A stretch of 64,000 nt of DNA from Prorocentrum cordatum. Its lineage: Eukaryota > Sar > Dinophyceae > Prorocentrales > Prorocentraceae. Position 1 is the stretch's first letter, and the number at the start of each line of letters is the position of its first letter. This document shows, one piece after another, positions 49,801 through 61,580 of this stretch. Where the stretch lies: NCBI GenBank assembly GCA_963575745.1, contig CAUYUJ010014771.1:281501-345500 (forward strand), in the 5' to 3' direction. The notes beneath the pieces were generated by a model. The model saw only the letters and a list, made by a program, of their open reading frames with translations, did not search any database and was not told the DNA's origin. The position numbers were made by a program, and so were the translations under genes.

Positions 49801-52028
49801 TGCGTCGTTTGTGACCGCTTCCCCCTCTTGTTGCCCTATGTGCCCTATCTCTCTCTCCCCGTTCCTCCTGGGACTTCCCGTTATCTTGCTAGCCCCCGTG
49901 CCCCATTCATTTTTTGGTGCCGCCTCGTGTTCCACATCAGTTCCTCTTCTTTTCCCTTTCCCTCCACCCGCGGTCCGTGAGCCTCTCACGCGCAGCACCA
50001 ACTGTTCAAGTTGAATCACTGGTACCACTCGGGTATCGCATTGTGTGTTCGGCTCATGACTCACGACCACGAGGCAACACCTTAGGGCTGATTTTTTTTG
50101 ATTTGTTAGTGAAGCTTTGGGCGGTGGGCGATGGTTGCCCACCGCCCCACCCCCCACTCCCCCTCCAAATTCTGCCCTTGCCTTTTGTTCCATCTGCCCA
50201 GGACCAGGGAGGCGGGGTAAGGGGGAGAGGGTTCCCGACCCACGGAGACGGGGCATGGCGGAGGGGCAGACTTCTCCCCGAGGGGGCAGGAGGGATGCCT
50301 GGAGAACGGACTCGCTAAACCACGGGGCCCGGCGGCATTCCGCACTGAGCCCCGGCGCCCCTCCTTGCCACCGCCCCCCTGCCGTCTTCTTCCCCGCCCA
50401 GGCGCGGCTGCCCACGCGTGCTCATCACCGTGTTCCACAAGGGCGCGTGAGCGCCATGCGCGCGGGGGCCGACGGGTGGCCCGGGGGGGGGAACGTAGAT
50501 ATGGACAAAAAGATAGAACCCTTGATTTTGACCCCCCCCCCCCCTTTCCCGCAGATTTAAAGTTGGTCCCGGGCATTCGGCAGCACAGGCGTCGTGAAAG
50601 GACAAAGTGGACCCCCCAGGGCCTCCGCAAGGCCCGACCCAATTTTGAATCTGGGTGGAGGATGTGGCGGCGAACACGGAGTCGAACCTGAAGGGGTTCT
50701 ACATTTTTGTCGACGTACCGGAAGATGCCAGGCATCCGTCCACCCGCACCGGCCCTGACCAGTCCAGCGGCGGGTCCAGGATCGGCAGGGCGTGCAGCTG
50801 TTTCTGTTTACTCCTAATTTCGTAATGAAAGGGGCGGGGCCACAACCCTCCCAGACGACCAGTCTTAGACTCCCCCAGACCAGCCATGAGAGGGCGGCCT
50901 TTTGCCCAGACCCCACTGGAACCCACCAAGACAGCTTAAATCAGACCCCCTCTAATCAGACCATCTTTATTTGATTGCGAAATTATGAATATTGTAGGCC
51001 TCTGGAGGCCCGTTTTCCATGCCTGGCCTGGGACCTGGAAGACACATCGCAGGGCGCGAGACACCTGCGAAATATGGGCTCGAGAGCTACTGGTCCCCGT
51101 GTATGGATAAGATTCTGATGTCGGGGTATGTTCATTCGCCGTCTTGGCCTCGCGAGTAGAGCGGTTTCACCAGTTGCGGGCCCAGGACTGGTCTGGCAAG
51201 GTTAGACGGATGGATGGCGTCCGAACGCTTGTCCGGGAACGGCACTGAACCATGCCTGGACCACTCTACTCTAAGCGCGGAGACGTGCCATCTTTTAATT
51301 TCCCTCGCGTGGCTTCTTTGTGGCCTGGGGCCTTCGCCCGAGCGTGCCGCGCACGCAATGTTTAAAGATTCAGCTGTCCAGAGCGCAGAGAACGACACGG
51401 TGCAAGATCCGATCAAATAGAGCCCGAGATGCAGCGACTCCCAATGAAGTGATCCCCAGGTGGATGACGTCCACGAGGCCTACCCCTCCCGAATTGCCCC
51501 CTCGCCCTCCGTCTTCGCCACCTGCCGCCCCCCCCTTTCCACACCCCCGCTGCCTCTCCCGATCCCTGCAGGGGGTGTGGTGGGGAATCTCAGCAATGAC
51601 AGCTTTATGTCCAGGGAGAAAAAACCACCGCGACCCCGATAACTGGCGTTTGCGAATCGGCTCTAGGCGTTTGCGAAACAGCCCTGTCCTATTCGATTCC
51701 TTCCTTGTTTGCATTTAGTATGGCTTCCGAGGTGCGCGGAGGCTCTGGGAGGCGAGCCCAGACTTCCCACGATCTGCTTTTTGAATGCGTGGCTGCAGAG
51801 GTCCCGGCCCCTTCCCTCGCGTATTGCTTCTGTCCCAGGTCCGTGTTTGATGGCCCCAGGCCCCATCATTGGGCCCCATAGGCCGAGATCGAGGAACAAT
51901 GCCTGGGTTGCAAACGTCATGTGGGCCAGCGTGGACCCCAAACAGCGATTTCTTGTATTCTACGTGGTGCACTTTATGAACGTAGGTGTTGCAATATATA
52001 AGGGTCAGTACATGCGGTGTAATCTCTG
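49801..52028. other. Unassigned sequence
   Basis: 2.2 kb with no confident gene. A pyrimidine run ending CCCGCAG at 50560 looks like a splice acceptor. About 100 bp further on, a short frame reads DVAANTESNLKGFYIFVDVPEDA (50660-50730), which is protein-like and may be an isolated exon. CCTCC-rich patches lie at 50140-50200 and 51480-51560. Confidence 0.3.
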
Positions 52029-52492
52029 AGGTGCAAAGCACTGCGAAGCAACGCAGAGTAATGCAAAGCAATGCATTGCAGGGCAACGCAAGGCAACGCA
52101 ATGCAACGCAATACAAAGCAAGCACAGCAATGCGAGGTAATGCAAAACCATGCAATGTGATAGCACAAGACAATGCAAGCCGATGCCATGCAATACAATT
52201 CAACGCGAGTATTGCAACGCAGCGCAGGGCAACACGAAGCAGTGCGAAGCAATGCTAATCAATGTAAAGCACTGCAAAGCAATGCACTGCAACGCAAGCA
52301 ATGCATAGTAATGCAAGCAATGCAGCGCGATGCAGTGCGATTCAGTGCAACGCAAAGCAACACAATGCAAAGCAATGCAAAGTAATGTGAAGTAGCGCAA
52401 AGCAATGTAATGTAAGACACTGCACAGGGATGTGAAGCGATGCGTAACAATGCAAAGCCGTGCAATGCGATGCAAAACGATGCAAAGCAAGG
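52029..52492 (+). repeat. AATGCAAAGC degenerate satellite, copy 1
   Basis: About 460 bp of 5/10-bp units (GCAATGCAAAGCAATGCAAC type). It is open in several frames on both strands as Cys/Ala/Leu- or Gln/Ser/Asn-rich peptides, which are artefacts. The same composite (satellite, then a GGCGACGGGCGGC block) occurs at 62030-62530. Confidence 0.85.
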
Positions 52493-52690
52493 CGTCGACG
52501 GACGGCGACGAGCTGGCCGGCGGCGACGGGCGGCCACACGCTGGCCAGACCGACACCGGGGCCCTGTGCAAGTGGCGGCGACAGACGGCGCCGACTGGCG
52601 ACGACGAGCGGCCGCAAGCCACGGACCAGCACCCAGGCCCAGTTATGGCGGCGATGGCTGGCGGCGACGGGCGGCCACAAGCCGGCTGGA
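52493..52690 (+). repeat. GGCGACGGGCGGCC block
   Basis: Several copies of GGCGGCGACGGGCGGCCACA separated by CTGGCCAGAC- and GGCCCAGT-type spacers. A related block follows the second AATGCAAAGC satellite at 62430-62530. Confidence 0.65.
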
Positions 52691-52761
52691 CTGACAGCAG
52701 CTCAGAAGCGAAGTAAGCACTTCTAAGAGCAACCACTGTTTGGGGAGTATCGTAGGAAATT

Positions 52762-53037
52762 TTGGTGTTGGCGCATGTCCGAAAGCTCAAGGACGACGAC
52801 GACGAAGGTGGCGACGACGACGACGACGAGGGCGACGACGAAGACGACGACCCCAACGACGTACCCCGCCGGCGAGAGCTGGACCCCGAGGCTGCCATCC
52901 TGAAAGACGAGAAGCCGGCGGGCAGCGGGGGCCGTCGGGGAGACGCGGGGGGTGAACCGCGTTACAATGTTTTTCGTTTTGTTGCAGTCCGTCGCTTTGC
53001 CATATCACCCGCATTCCATGCCAATACATTGCTCTGA
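52762..53037 (+). CDS. Asp-rich short ORF
   Basis: A GAC triplet tract (52790-52855) gives KLKDDDDEGGDDDDDEGDDEDDDPNDVPRRRELDPEAAILKDEKPAG. This could be an acidic exon, because the sequence after the tract is also protein-like, but there is no ATG start and no domain. The simple explanation is a translated microsatellite. Confidence 0.2.
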   Translation: MVLAHVRKLKDDDDEGGDDDDDEGDDEDDDPNDVPRRRELDPEAAILKDEKPAGSGGRRGDAGGEPRYNVFRFVAVRRFAISPAFHANTLL

Positions 53038-53239
53038 TCCGCTGCCTGGGCAGTGCATTGCATTATTTTCGTGTGATTGCCAGTGTCGCGCCGAATTTGG
53101 ACGGGCGTGCCCTTATATATTCGGCCCGTTGTTTGTTTAGTTTTCAACAAATGTTCAGGCAACGCGCGGGTTCATACATTCGTGTTAAGACAAAGAGCGT
53201 GGGAAACGAGCGCGCGGTTCTAGAACATTCGTGTTGTAG

Positions 53240-53690
53240 CTTATATGTGTGGATACGTCTGCACGTTAGCTTCCATTTGGAATCGTATACGTGTACAGGT
53301 GTATGCATGCACCTGCACACATATTATACACGCAATTGCACATGCCATTGGTGCGCGTATTGTGCATGTGTGTTCAAGTGCACGCGCACGCATATTCATG
53401 TACATGCGCATGCGCATGCGTGTCTGTGAACGCGCATATATGTATGACCACATACGTGCGTGTACGCATGTGGTATTTGTGCATACATCCTCCTTTACTG
53501 CCGCGCGAACGAATCTGTCGGGGTACCATCTTTTTGTTTGAAAGGCTTGATGCGCCCGGGAGACCCACTGTGTTTCGCAAGAAGCGAGCTTGACGGAACA
53601 CACCGAGACCCACCACACACACACACGCACACACACACACACGCACACACACACACACACACGCACACACACACAAACACACACGCCAGC
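53240..53690 (+). repeat. Alternating purine-pyrimidine and (CA)n tract
   Basis: 53270-53480 is rich in GTGTATGCATGCACC, TGCGCATGCGCATGCGTG and ACGTGCGTGTACGCATGTG. 53618-53690 is (CA)n with CACG interruptions. Z-DNA-prone sequence, no gene. Confidence 0.7.
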
Positions 53691-54165
53691 CGCTGCAAGC
53701 GCAGTGGCGATATACTCACGTGCATCAGTGCATGCAGTATACTGAAGCGTGCGCAGTCTGCTGATGTTTGTGTCACAGCGCATGTATCATGCGAGCGTTG
53801 CGCACACACGCGATGGCGAGCCTTCTGGCCAGCAGCTTCAGGTGGAGTGGGCCAATGCCGAGGGCGCGAAGGCCCCTCCACTCCGCCACCCATCTCGGGC
53901 GCTGCTCTCGCTTCCGCGGCGGAGTCCAACTTCTCCGTCCTTCGCAGAAGGACAGAACAAGAAAACATAAAGCATACATTTTCGGAGGTCCGCCCAGGTT
54001 TCTTGCTTCGGCGCCTGACATCTCCTTGCGGCGCCTCCGGCGGCGCCCCTGGCCCGCGAAGCGCGCCAGTAGAGGGGGGCCCAGCACCGACCCAAGAATT
54101 CCGCGCGGGCCACAGAAAAGAAAATTTAGGTGAATGCGTTTTTACATTTCTGGTCCTACGCTGTC
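53691..54165. other. Unassigned sequence
   Basis: 470 bp; frames are open but no family is recognised. Confidence 0.35.
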
Positions 54166-54240
54166 TTCTTCCTCCTCCTCCTCCTCCTCCTCCTCCTCCC
54201 CGTCCTCCTCCTCCTCCTCCTCCTCCTCCTCCTGCTTCCC
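54166..54240 (+). repeat. (CTC)n microsatellite
   Basis: About 70 bp of CTC triplets with one CCCCGT interruption. The 260-codon frame running from it to 54916 has no recognisable domain in its non-repeat part. Confidence 0.85.
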
Positions 54241-55120
54241 CTCTGTGCTTTGGCAGTGGGGATCCCAGGGCGGCGCTGCACCACCGACCATGGACCGCGT
54301 GTCGCGACGACGTATGGCGCCGTATCGCGGCCCGTGGTTCTCTCGCAAGCCTCCCAAGAGGCTTTCCACCGGGAGCTGGAAGAGCGGGCGTTGCCGGGCG
54401 CAAAGAGTCGGAGTCATTGGATCTATTGGAGTCGCTGCAGTGGCCATTCGTCAGGCGCGTACCCTTCGGAGGCCAGTGCCGAGCCTAGCTGCGGTCCGGA
54501 GGTCCTCTGGCAGTGGTGTGCTGCTTGCCCTTCTTCTTCCCAGCCCTCAGTGTGTTAGTGCGGGAGACGGTGGGCACCGTGTGTCTTCGCCGTTCTCCTT
54601 TCTGACCTGCGGCCCCGACGCTTCCGAGCTGGAGCAGATGGCAGCCATCGCGGCCAAGCAGGGCAGCCCGGGTATGGCAAAGTGTCACACGGCCGCTCGT
54701 GACGGCATTGTGGTCGAGAGCCTTGTGACGCCAGAGGCCCGCCCCTGCGTCATTGCAGACCCTGGCGAGTCAGATCTTACAATGGGCTGTCACTGCACAG
54801 GATTGAGAAGGATTGACACTCGGAGTGCGAATACGATTGAACATGTAGCTTCAAGTTTATATGTGCTTACCAAACCTACGGGACAATTGCGAGTGCCGTG
54901 TTTCTCATTAGTTTGATTTGTTGTATTGATCATGTATTGCCTCTGTGTGTTACGTGTATCTCGTTTGTATGTGTTGGCGTGTATTAGTTCTTGTTAAACC
55001 TAAAACTGTTGATACATTGTTCGTGTTGGGTTGTTTTGTTCTTTGTGTAACCTACTTTTACTGTGCGAGCGCTTCTGCACAAAGCCCATTCGATACATAC
55101 CTGTTCTGCGAAGCCCAGAG
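54241..55120. other. Unassigned sequence
   Basis: A protein-like piece DASELEQMAAIAAKQGSPGMAKCHTAARDG lies at about 54616-54710, but no family is recognised. The right part is T-rich with no feature. Confidence 0.3.
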
Positions 55121-55430
55121 TGGTTCGCCCATAGGGGTCCGCCCATAACGGTTTACCTATCGGGGTCCGGCCACCAGGGTCCCGTCACGCGCCTCGTTGC
55201 CAAGCAGATTGTCGGTGCACCGTTGCAAAAGGCCCCGACGCGTGCCACGCTGCCATGCAGACATGTCCTAAGAGTACAGTGTGTCTCGCGTCTCGGTGAA
55301 CCACCAGGGGCTGCCATAGGGGTCCTCCCACGGGGTCCGCTCACAGGGGTCCTCCGATAGAAGGGCCCGCCCCCTCAGGACCTGCCATACGGGTCCTCCC
55401 CGGGTGGTCCTGCGTCCTCGCTGGGGAGGG
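55121..55430 (+). repeat. GGGGTCCGCCCAT short repeats
   Basis: About fifteen imperfect units combining GGGGTCC or GGGTCCTCC with CCCAT, CCAC or CTCAC. A degenerate minisatellite, no gene. Confidence 0.55.
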
Positions 55431-56112
55431 TGAGGAAGGGCGAGGGGGGGATTACGGCGGGAGAGAGGAGGGAGAGGAGGACGAGGAGGAGGAGGACGAG
55501 GAATGAGGCTTGCCTCCGAGCGCCCCAGCGATCGCGCGAGCGTGAGTTGGCTCACCCCGGTGCTCCTCAAAGATCGCGCGGTTTCTTTTGATTTTTTGGT
55601 CTGCACTTTGCATCCTCTGTCGCGCGACGGCTCGAATGCATTTCAAAACAAGACAATCGCACATCAGATGCGTCGAATGGTCAGATTCAGTGCAAAATAA
55701 CGCGCGTCCAGGGTCCCCAGGGATCACGCGCATTACCTTGTACTATTCTGTATTTTTCTTCACTTCGCACGCGTCTGCCCCCGTGGCCTCCCAGGGTGGG
55801 CGCTTGGCGCCCCAGAGACTGCAGGAGCCTGGAGGTCTTGGGGGAGAGTGATCCGGGGAGGATCGGTGAGCGCTGAGAGAGAGGGCCCTGTGGCGGCCGT
55901 CTAGCTCGCGAGCTCCTGGGTGGGGTGGGGGGGGGGGCTCCGGGCTCCAAGCCTTTAGGGGCTTCGGTCCCGGGCTCTGGGCTCCTAGGACTCTAGGCGG
56001 GTTCCAGCGTCTGGGGCCCAGGGCCCTGAGGCCCGAAGAGTCCAAGTAGGCTCCCAGAGGGCCCCATGAGCCGAAAGGGACTCGAGAGGGCACGCCAGCC
56101 TCCTGGGCGGCA
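55431..56112. other. Unassigned sequence
   Basis: Includes a GAGGAGGACGAG patch (55465-55505) and GGGCTCCGGGCTCC repeats (55935-55995). No gene is seen. Confidence 0.35.
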
Positions 56113-56757
56113 GTGCGCTCTGCGAGCTGGCCTGCGAGAGTCAGAGGCGTTTGCGCGTCTCTCCAGCTTCGCCGACCTGTAGTATATACTTGGCACGAAT
56201 TGGCCCTAGTTTTTCCTGCCTGCGGATTTACGCAAATACTGGATACCATTTCCCGACAACCAACGTTTGACATCAAGTTGTTCATTGCGAGTCAGATCCA
56301 CAGCAACATTAAGTTTTTTAAGGAGAGAGCGGCTCGAGGCAGAAATCTTCTCGACAAGTGTTACACGCAGATCGTCACGTTGCAGTTTGTCGTTGATAGC
56401 TTGCATGGCGAGATGTCGGAGGTTGGCGCGACTTACATGGAGATGGTGTTGCAGATCGCGTTGGCTCCTGGGCCCTCCGAGAAGAAGGCTGCCGTCGTAA
56501 CGGTTTCAACAAAGACCCTCATGGCTTTATTTTTGGTGACTTCGAGAGGATGGATCGATCTTAGAAGGACCAGGGCGCTCTCTCCAAGCGTAGGCCCCTC
56601 TTCCAAAGCGGCATCAGATGATGGCGAAACATTTTTTCGGATTGGCGAGCGCAACCGGCACACGTCCTTCGTCCCCCGCGAAAGATATACGCGCATTGGT
56701 GGAGCGGAGATACTGGCGGGGGCTCGTCTCGCTACCCACGCCGCCCACAGCGGCTGA
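56113..56757 (+). pseudogene. LINE C ORF1-like coiled-coil fragment
   Basis: A 214-codon frame without a convincing start. From about 56244: RQPTFDIKLFIASQIHSNIKFFKERAARGRNLLDKCYTQIVTLQFVVDSLHGEMSEVGATYMEM in overlapping pieces, a helical coil-forming region. It is followed by a Ser/Thr-rich linker. The place directly before an endonuclease suggests LINE ORF1; family not otherwise recognised. Confidence 0.4.
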
Positions 56758-57098
56758 TGCCCCTGCAGTTGCGGCAGCCAGCGGTGTTGGATCAATTGCT
56801 GCGAGTGCCAGTCCAGATTCTCGCGAATGCTATGCTCTGAGCGTGGCCCAAGAAGCATCCCACTAAAGAGCTTCCCCCGATCCATTGGGGCGGCTGAGGG
56901 ACTCACGTGTGGTTTTTCAGACTTCGCACTCGGATCGTCAGGGGTGGCTAACGTGGCGAGAATTCGCCACGCCCCAGGAGGTCCGTCGATATATTTCGCC
57001 GATGTAGCCAGAGCAGCACAAGCTTCGACATATTGTGATGTGTCGCAGGTTCGAGCTGCACTGCATGTGCGCGCCCTTATGCGTCCGTTTCTCGCACA

Positions 57099-58200
57099 TT
57101 GGCTGTGACCATAGTGAACCGCAACAGCTGGGGTTCGCTTTGGGATGTGGCACTTCAGAGCGAGTGCTGTCATGTTACCCTGTCGCAAGAGCACCATGTG
57201 CAATCGGATGGTGATGTGCACTGCCTCGTTGCGGCCTTGACCTCTGCATGGGGCCCAGCTGCTCGGTTGCTCGGAAGCCCGAGGGGGGGCACGTTGGGTG
57301 GCGCGGGCCAGAGATTTCATGTGCCTGCGCCCTGCAGCTGGAGGGCTAAGGAAGTTCGACCCCTGTCTCTTATGTGATCCCTCTTATTTTCCGCGGGGTG
57401 CCCGCCACCGCCTGCTCCATCGAGGGTGCGATTCTGACAGCGTGACGTCGGGGCCGGGGCCTTCAAGGCCGCCCAGACAAGTCGACTGAGGAAATCTGCG
57501 TTGGTTCATTCGACATTGGCATTCGAGTGTGCAATTTAGCTAGTCTGCGTGCGTCTCGCTGGATACAGCGGGTTGTTTTTGAACGTCGGTTAGCTACCCC
57601 GTGGGGTGCACTCGGAATGTGGTGCCGTACCCGCGCGGAGTGTCCCTGACAGCTTCCATTAGAGGGCGTTTTGCTAAAGGGGTTTATGTCTGACTCCGAT
57701 CGGAGCTAGTGGGCGGCTCGGAACTAGAATGCCTGGCCATCCCCCTCGTTGCTGTTTCGCCGCAGGCCTCGGGCTGGATGGAGGCCCGCCTTGAAGTAAC
57801 GCCTGCGCTGTCTTGGCGTCGCAGCATGGGCTGTCTGCTCTTGGTCGGAGGGCGGCATGTCTCCCGGCATTCTGTATCAGCTAGAGGACGCCTAAGAAAA
57901 ATATGTTTTTCGATGTGAGCTGCCGCGCGCGATGCCCTCCCTGTTCCTTGGAAAGAAAGGATAGGCACTCGCTGCTCGCGAAAGAGGCTTGGCCAGAGGC
58001 TTAGACACGTCCGCGCAGCCATCGGTGGCCAGCCCACCTGGGCCCCTTCCACAGAACTCGCATCGGGGCGGATGGAGCCGGCGGCGTTTGGTCCAGATTT
58101 CTACTGGGCCAGGAGTTCCATGTATTTGTGGTCGCGCCCTGCGTCACCCGATCCTCCGACACCTCTGTATCCCCATGACTTATGCGAGTTGTCAGCGCGC
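57099..58200 (+). pseudogene. LINE C endonuclease (EEP), broken
   Basis: The frame at 57103-57370 reads VTIVNRNSWGSLWDVAL with the Asn motif, then VTLSQEHHVQSDGDV with the catalytic QEHH, then PAARLLGSPRGGTLGGAGQRF, the family's order for strands 1 to 4. The frame then breaks. Near 58100 EFHVFVVAPCVTRS looks like the DYFVVS strand of the C-terminal half. No GDxN loop could be read between them. Confidence 0.55.
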
Positions 58201-59169
58201 CCCGCCCCGCGACGAGCGCGGCCTCCGCCGCTGGCTGTCACGCCAGTCACAACAGGGGCACGCGCGTTGAGAGCCTCCAGATTGTCATTGAGATGTTTAC
58301 CGCGATTGGCCGCTCGGCGGCCCCGTCTCTGCCATGGCGCCCAGCAGTCGTCGCGTGTCTGAAGCGCAGTCGGGGGGGGGGGGTATCGCCCTCCAGCAGG
58401 GCCCGCTTCTCCCAGTGGAGCCCGGGGGCGGGCTGCGAGGCGCCAGCGGCGGAGCCGTGGGGGGGCAGCACCCGCTAGTTCTGAGCGGCGGGAAGCCATC
58501 GCGGGCCTTCGGGCGCCGTCGGGCCGGGTGTTGCTAGAAGTACTCCTGGCCCAAGGTGCCCCCTGGATTTCCAAGGAGGCCCCCGCGGCTTCCAGAGCAC
58601 CCCTCACGAGGCCCAGAGGGCCCCAGGGACTCCAAAATCAAGTGAAAAGCCGGGGGCACCTTGGGCAAGGGGCACCTGTAGCAGCTCTCGATCGGGGGGG
58701 GGATGGCGCGCGGCTCCAGAGCTAGATCTAGAGTTCGTGATCGGTTCGGCGAGGGCCTTATCGCGGCCCGCGTCGCAGCACCGCGATCGCGATCGCGCGC
58801 GTTTGCAGATCCATCGCCCAGGCGGGCATGTCTTTCTAGCGCCAATCTGGGCATCCGCGCGGCCGGTTTACACGCGCCTTGCGCCGGCATCGCTGCAGGC
58901 TGGGGCCGCCAGTCGCGCTGCGCCGTTGCAGTTTGCATCGTGCCAGCATCGGGTTGCGTGGTGGCGTGATCCGGGCGGGCCAACTTGCCGATGTTCGTGC
59001 AAGCGCGTTTGCGTGGGCTTGTCGTTTGCCGTTGATGGCATGAGCCTGGGCGACTCTTCGGCGCGTTGTGCAGGTTGCGCCCGTGATGCCTCTCTTAGGT
59101 CTTGGAGGCCGCGCGATTGACTGTCGCGTGAGAGTGCCTGCGCGGGCTCGATTTTCGATTGGTTTGGCG

Positions 59170-59340
59170 CGAATGGAAGGGCCCGGGGCGTCGTCAAAGT
59201 CGCGGCCCGCGAGAGGCTCGACGACGCAGGTATCTCGAAAGGAGAGGCCCATTGGGTGAAAGGCAACCGCGTCGCGGACCCGGCGTCCAATCGAGGAGCT
59301 GTAGGACATCCTCGCCCAGGCCCAAACCCAAACGCGAGGG
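59170..59340 (+). pseudogene. LINE C RNase H end
   Basis: One frame reads VVKVAARERLDDAGISKGEAH and WVKGNRVADPASNRGAVGHP. The GNxxAD catalytic Asp is kept, followed by the GAxxHP end typical of this domain. Confidence 0.55.
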
Positions 59341-59399
59341 CGTTCCTTGTGACGTCAAACCCCCGCCATGCTGTGTTTCAGCTGGCCAATCAGATCCTC

Positions 59400-60050
59400 T
59401 CGAAGTCGCCAAGTTGCGCCCTCCCAGGCGCGAAGTGCGCCAGGTCCCCCCGCCCCCCCGAGAGTCCAGCGCATCCTCGGGTCTCGCGCGCGCCAGGCCA
59501 GGCTCGGATCCGACGGCGTACCTGGCTGAAGTATACGCCGTCCTGTTTGCGATGCAGCGCGCGGACCCAGCTGGGCAGGGCGCGCGGCCTCTGGTGATGA
59601 CGAGGCAGTGGTTCGTGGCCTGGGTCGGCTCCGCAACTCCGCGGTCGCCTGCGACGCCAGCGAGGTCGCCCCCCTTTCGGCGCCGGATCGCATAGGTCGC
59701 CGTCTCATGCGTGGACAAGTGGAACGCCGCACGGGCACTGGGCCACACCGACGACCTGTAGCTTGCGCAGGCCAATCGCCCGTTGCGGCGCAATCGCCTG
59801 CATACGCGCTGGCCCGAAGAGGCAAAAGTAGCTGAAAGTTTGCGTCCTGTGGCCTGCAAAGACGCCTGCAAACGTAGCTGCAGGCAAACGCGAACGCGGA
59901 CGTTGAAGCTGCTGCAGCACGCGGCCTGGCCGCGCACGCGCTTCCACAGGGCGCAGTTTTCGCGCTGGGGGACATCGTCAAGCACGTCGAGATCGTCATT
60001 CAGCACGTGGCGGCGACCATGGCCTAGGAAGTAGGTGGAGGCTGATCGCC
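59400..60050 (+). pseudogene. Second RNase H fragment (LINE D)
   Basis: At 59500-59640: TAYLAEVYAVLFAMQRADPAG, the catalytic Glu helix, then RPLVMTRQWFVAWVG where TDCQxVV is expected (the Asp is lost). At 59700-59830 another frame gives VDKWNAARALGHTDDL, then a stop and QANRPLRRN. Because a complete RNase H end lies just to the left, this is a piece of another copy placed in tandem. Confidence 0.5.
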
Positions 60051-60289
60051 ACGCCTCCGCCCTTCCCGCCCCTTCCGCAGCTGTGCGACGCGCGCCAGGT
60101 CGCATGGACGTGAGCGGCGAGCCGGGTGCTCCCCCCGCCGGCAATCAATCTGCATCGGCGCGGACAAGGCAGCGGTGGCCCTGAAACCTTGGCTGGCTCG
60201 GGTTGACTGGCTGGCCTGGTCGCAAGGGCTTAGCATCCGCCAGTGGCACGTCGCCGCCCCTCCTCGGGGAATGCTGTTCGACACCACCG

Positions 60290-60455
60290 ACCTCCCCCTC
60301 CTCCTCCTCCTCCTCCTCCTCCTCCTCCTCCTCCTTCGTTTCTTCGTGTTCTCCTTTTCCACCTCTTTTTCCCCCTCCTCCTCCTCCTCCTCCTCCTCCT
60401 CCTCCTTATCCTCCTTCTCATGCTCCTCCTCTTCCTCCTCCTCCATCCTCAGCTA
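60290..60455 (+). repeat. (CTC)n microsatellite
   Basis: Two CTC runs (60297-60333 and 60375-60410) within a pyrimidine-rich stretch. Ser-, Leu- and Pro-rich frames are artefacts. Confidence 0.8.
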
Positions 60456-61255
60456 CGTTATTCCTCGATCTCTTTCCATCCTCGTTGGATGGACAGATCC
60501 GATCCCACGTTGGTCCTTGTCCTTCTCCTCTGATGTGTGGTCCTCATGAGGTGTTTCCTCCGGTATATGGCTGAGTAGGCAGGGTGGCAGGTACCACGCG
60601 CCAGGGCTCTGAGTTACCAGGGTCAACGCCGATCAGCACATTTCGCAGTCAAAATTGTGACTAGTTCTGCGATGCCGCACCACCTGGGAGCTTTCCGATC
60701 TCGGAGGCTCTCTTCCGTTGCCCCTCCCGCTCCTCACCCCCCCCCGCCCTCTCCCTTTCCATTGATGCATCGTCCATCGTCCTTCTCTTGCCCCTTCAAC
60801 TTTTACCCATCGTCCCCTTCTCGAACACAGCCCGACCCCCCTCCTCCCGACCCCCCCTCCCCCCACCAAAAAAAAACAGCACTCAACTATTCTTACCGGA
60901 GAGGGCGGATGTCGAGGAATGGCATGACGACTAGGACGATGGCCACGGGAGAGGACGGGGATTCGAGGGAGAATGACGGTTCGTTTTAGATTGTCTATAG
61001 TTAGGGTGTGCGTTTGCTTCCAGCTGCTGTTTTCACTGGTTGGGGTAGTACAGATTCGGTTGGAACAGTTCGTCAGCGTTTGTCTTGCTACTTTCCGTCG
61101 GGCTTTCACAGGACAGCCAGGTGCGAACGTTGAAGAATTCAACAATCAATTGTGGGCGCGCCATCGAATCTTGCTATCCAAGTGTCCGCTGAAGGAATGC
61201 GGTCATTCCATGGTGTTTCCCCACAGGATGTTTTCACGAATGATTTCGTCTTGGT
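60456..61255. other. Unassigned sequence
   Basis: Includes a C-rich patch (60720-60880). No gene or RNA recognised. Confidence 0.35.
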
Positions 61256-61580
61256 ATTGCCGTCCCGTGGCTGCACGTCGCCGCTCTTCGCCGCTCTTCG
61301 CCGCCTCGCATAGTGGTTGGGTGTTCTTGGATTGTTCCCAGTGGCCACTCGTGGCCGCCTCTCGTGTTGGCTGGGTTTCTGGGGCGTCACACACTGGCCG
61401 CCTTGTCGCCGCCTTGTCACCGCCTCTTTCGCTGGCTGGGTTTTCACCTGTCGGCCTCCCGCCGCTGCCTCCTGGTCGCCTCGCGCCTCGTACGATGGCT
61501 GGTTTCTCCAGGCCTTCGTCCGATGGCCGCACGTCGCCGTGCCCTGGCAGCTTCGCGTGTTTGCTAGGTTTCCCGGTCGG
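61256..61580 (+). repeat. GGCCGCCTCTCGTGTTGGCTGG degenerate repeat
   Basis: Six to eight imperfect units of CGCCTC, then GCTGGGTTTC or GATGGCTGG, with a period of about 35-45 bp. Frames stay open but no domain appears. Confidence 0.45.

Larger units (their letters stand above)
56113..59340 (+). mobile_element. Decayed LINE-type retrotransposon C, internally deleted
   Basis: ORF1-like coil (56220-56757), endonuclease (57099-58200) and RNase H end (59170-59330) on the + strand. Only about 1 kb separates endonuclease and RNase H, too short for a reverse transcriptase, and no reverse-transcriptase motif is seen. An internal deletion is inferred. Confidence 0.6.

Noticed and set aside
53474-54488. 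342-codon + strand ORF
   Set aside because: It joins a (CA)n tract, unassigned sequence and the (CTC)n tract; there is no domain or consistent composition.
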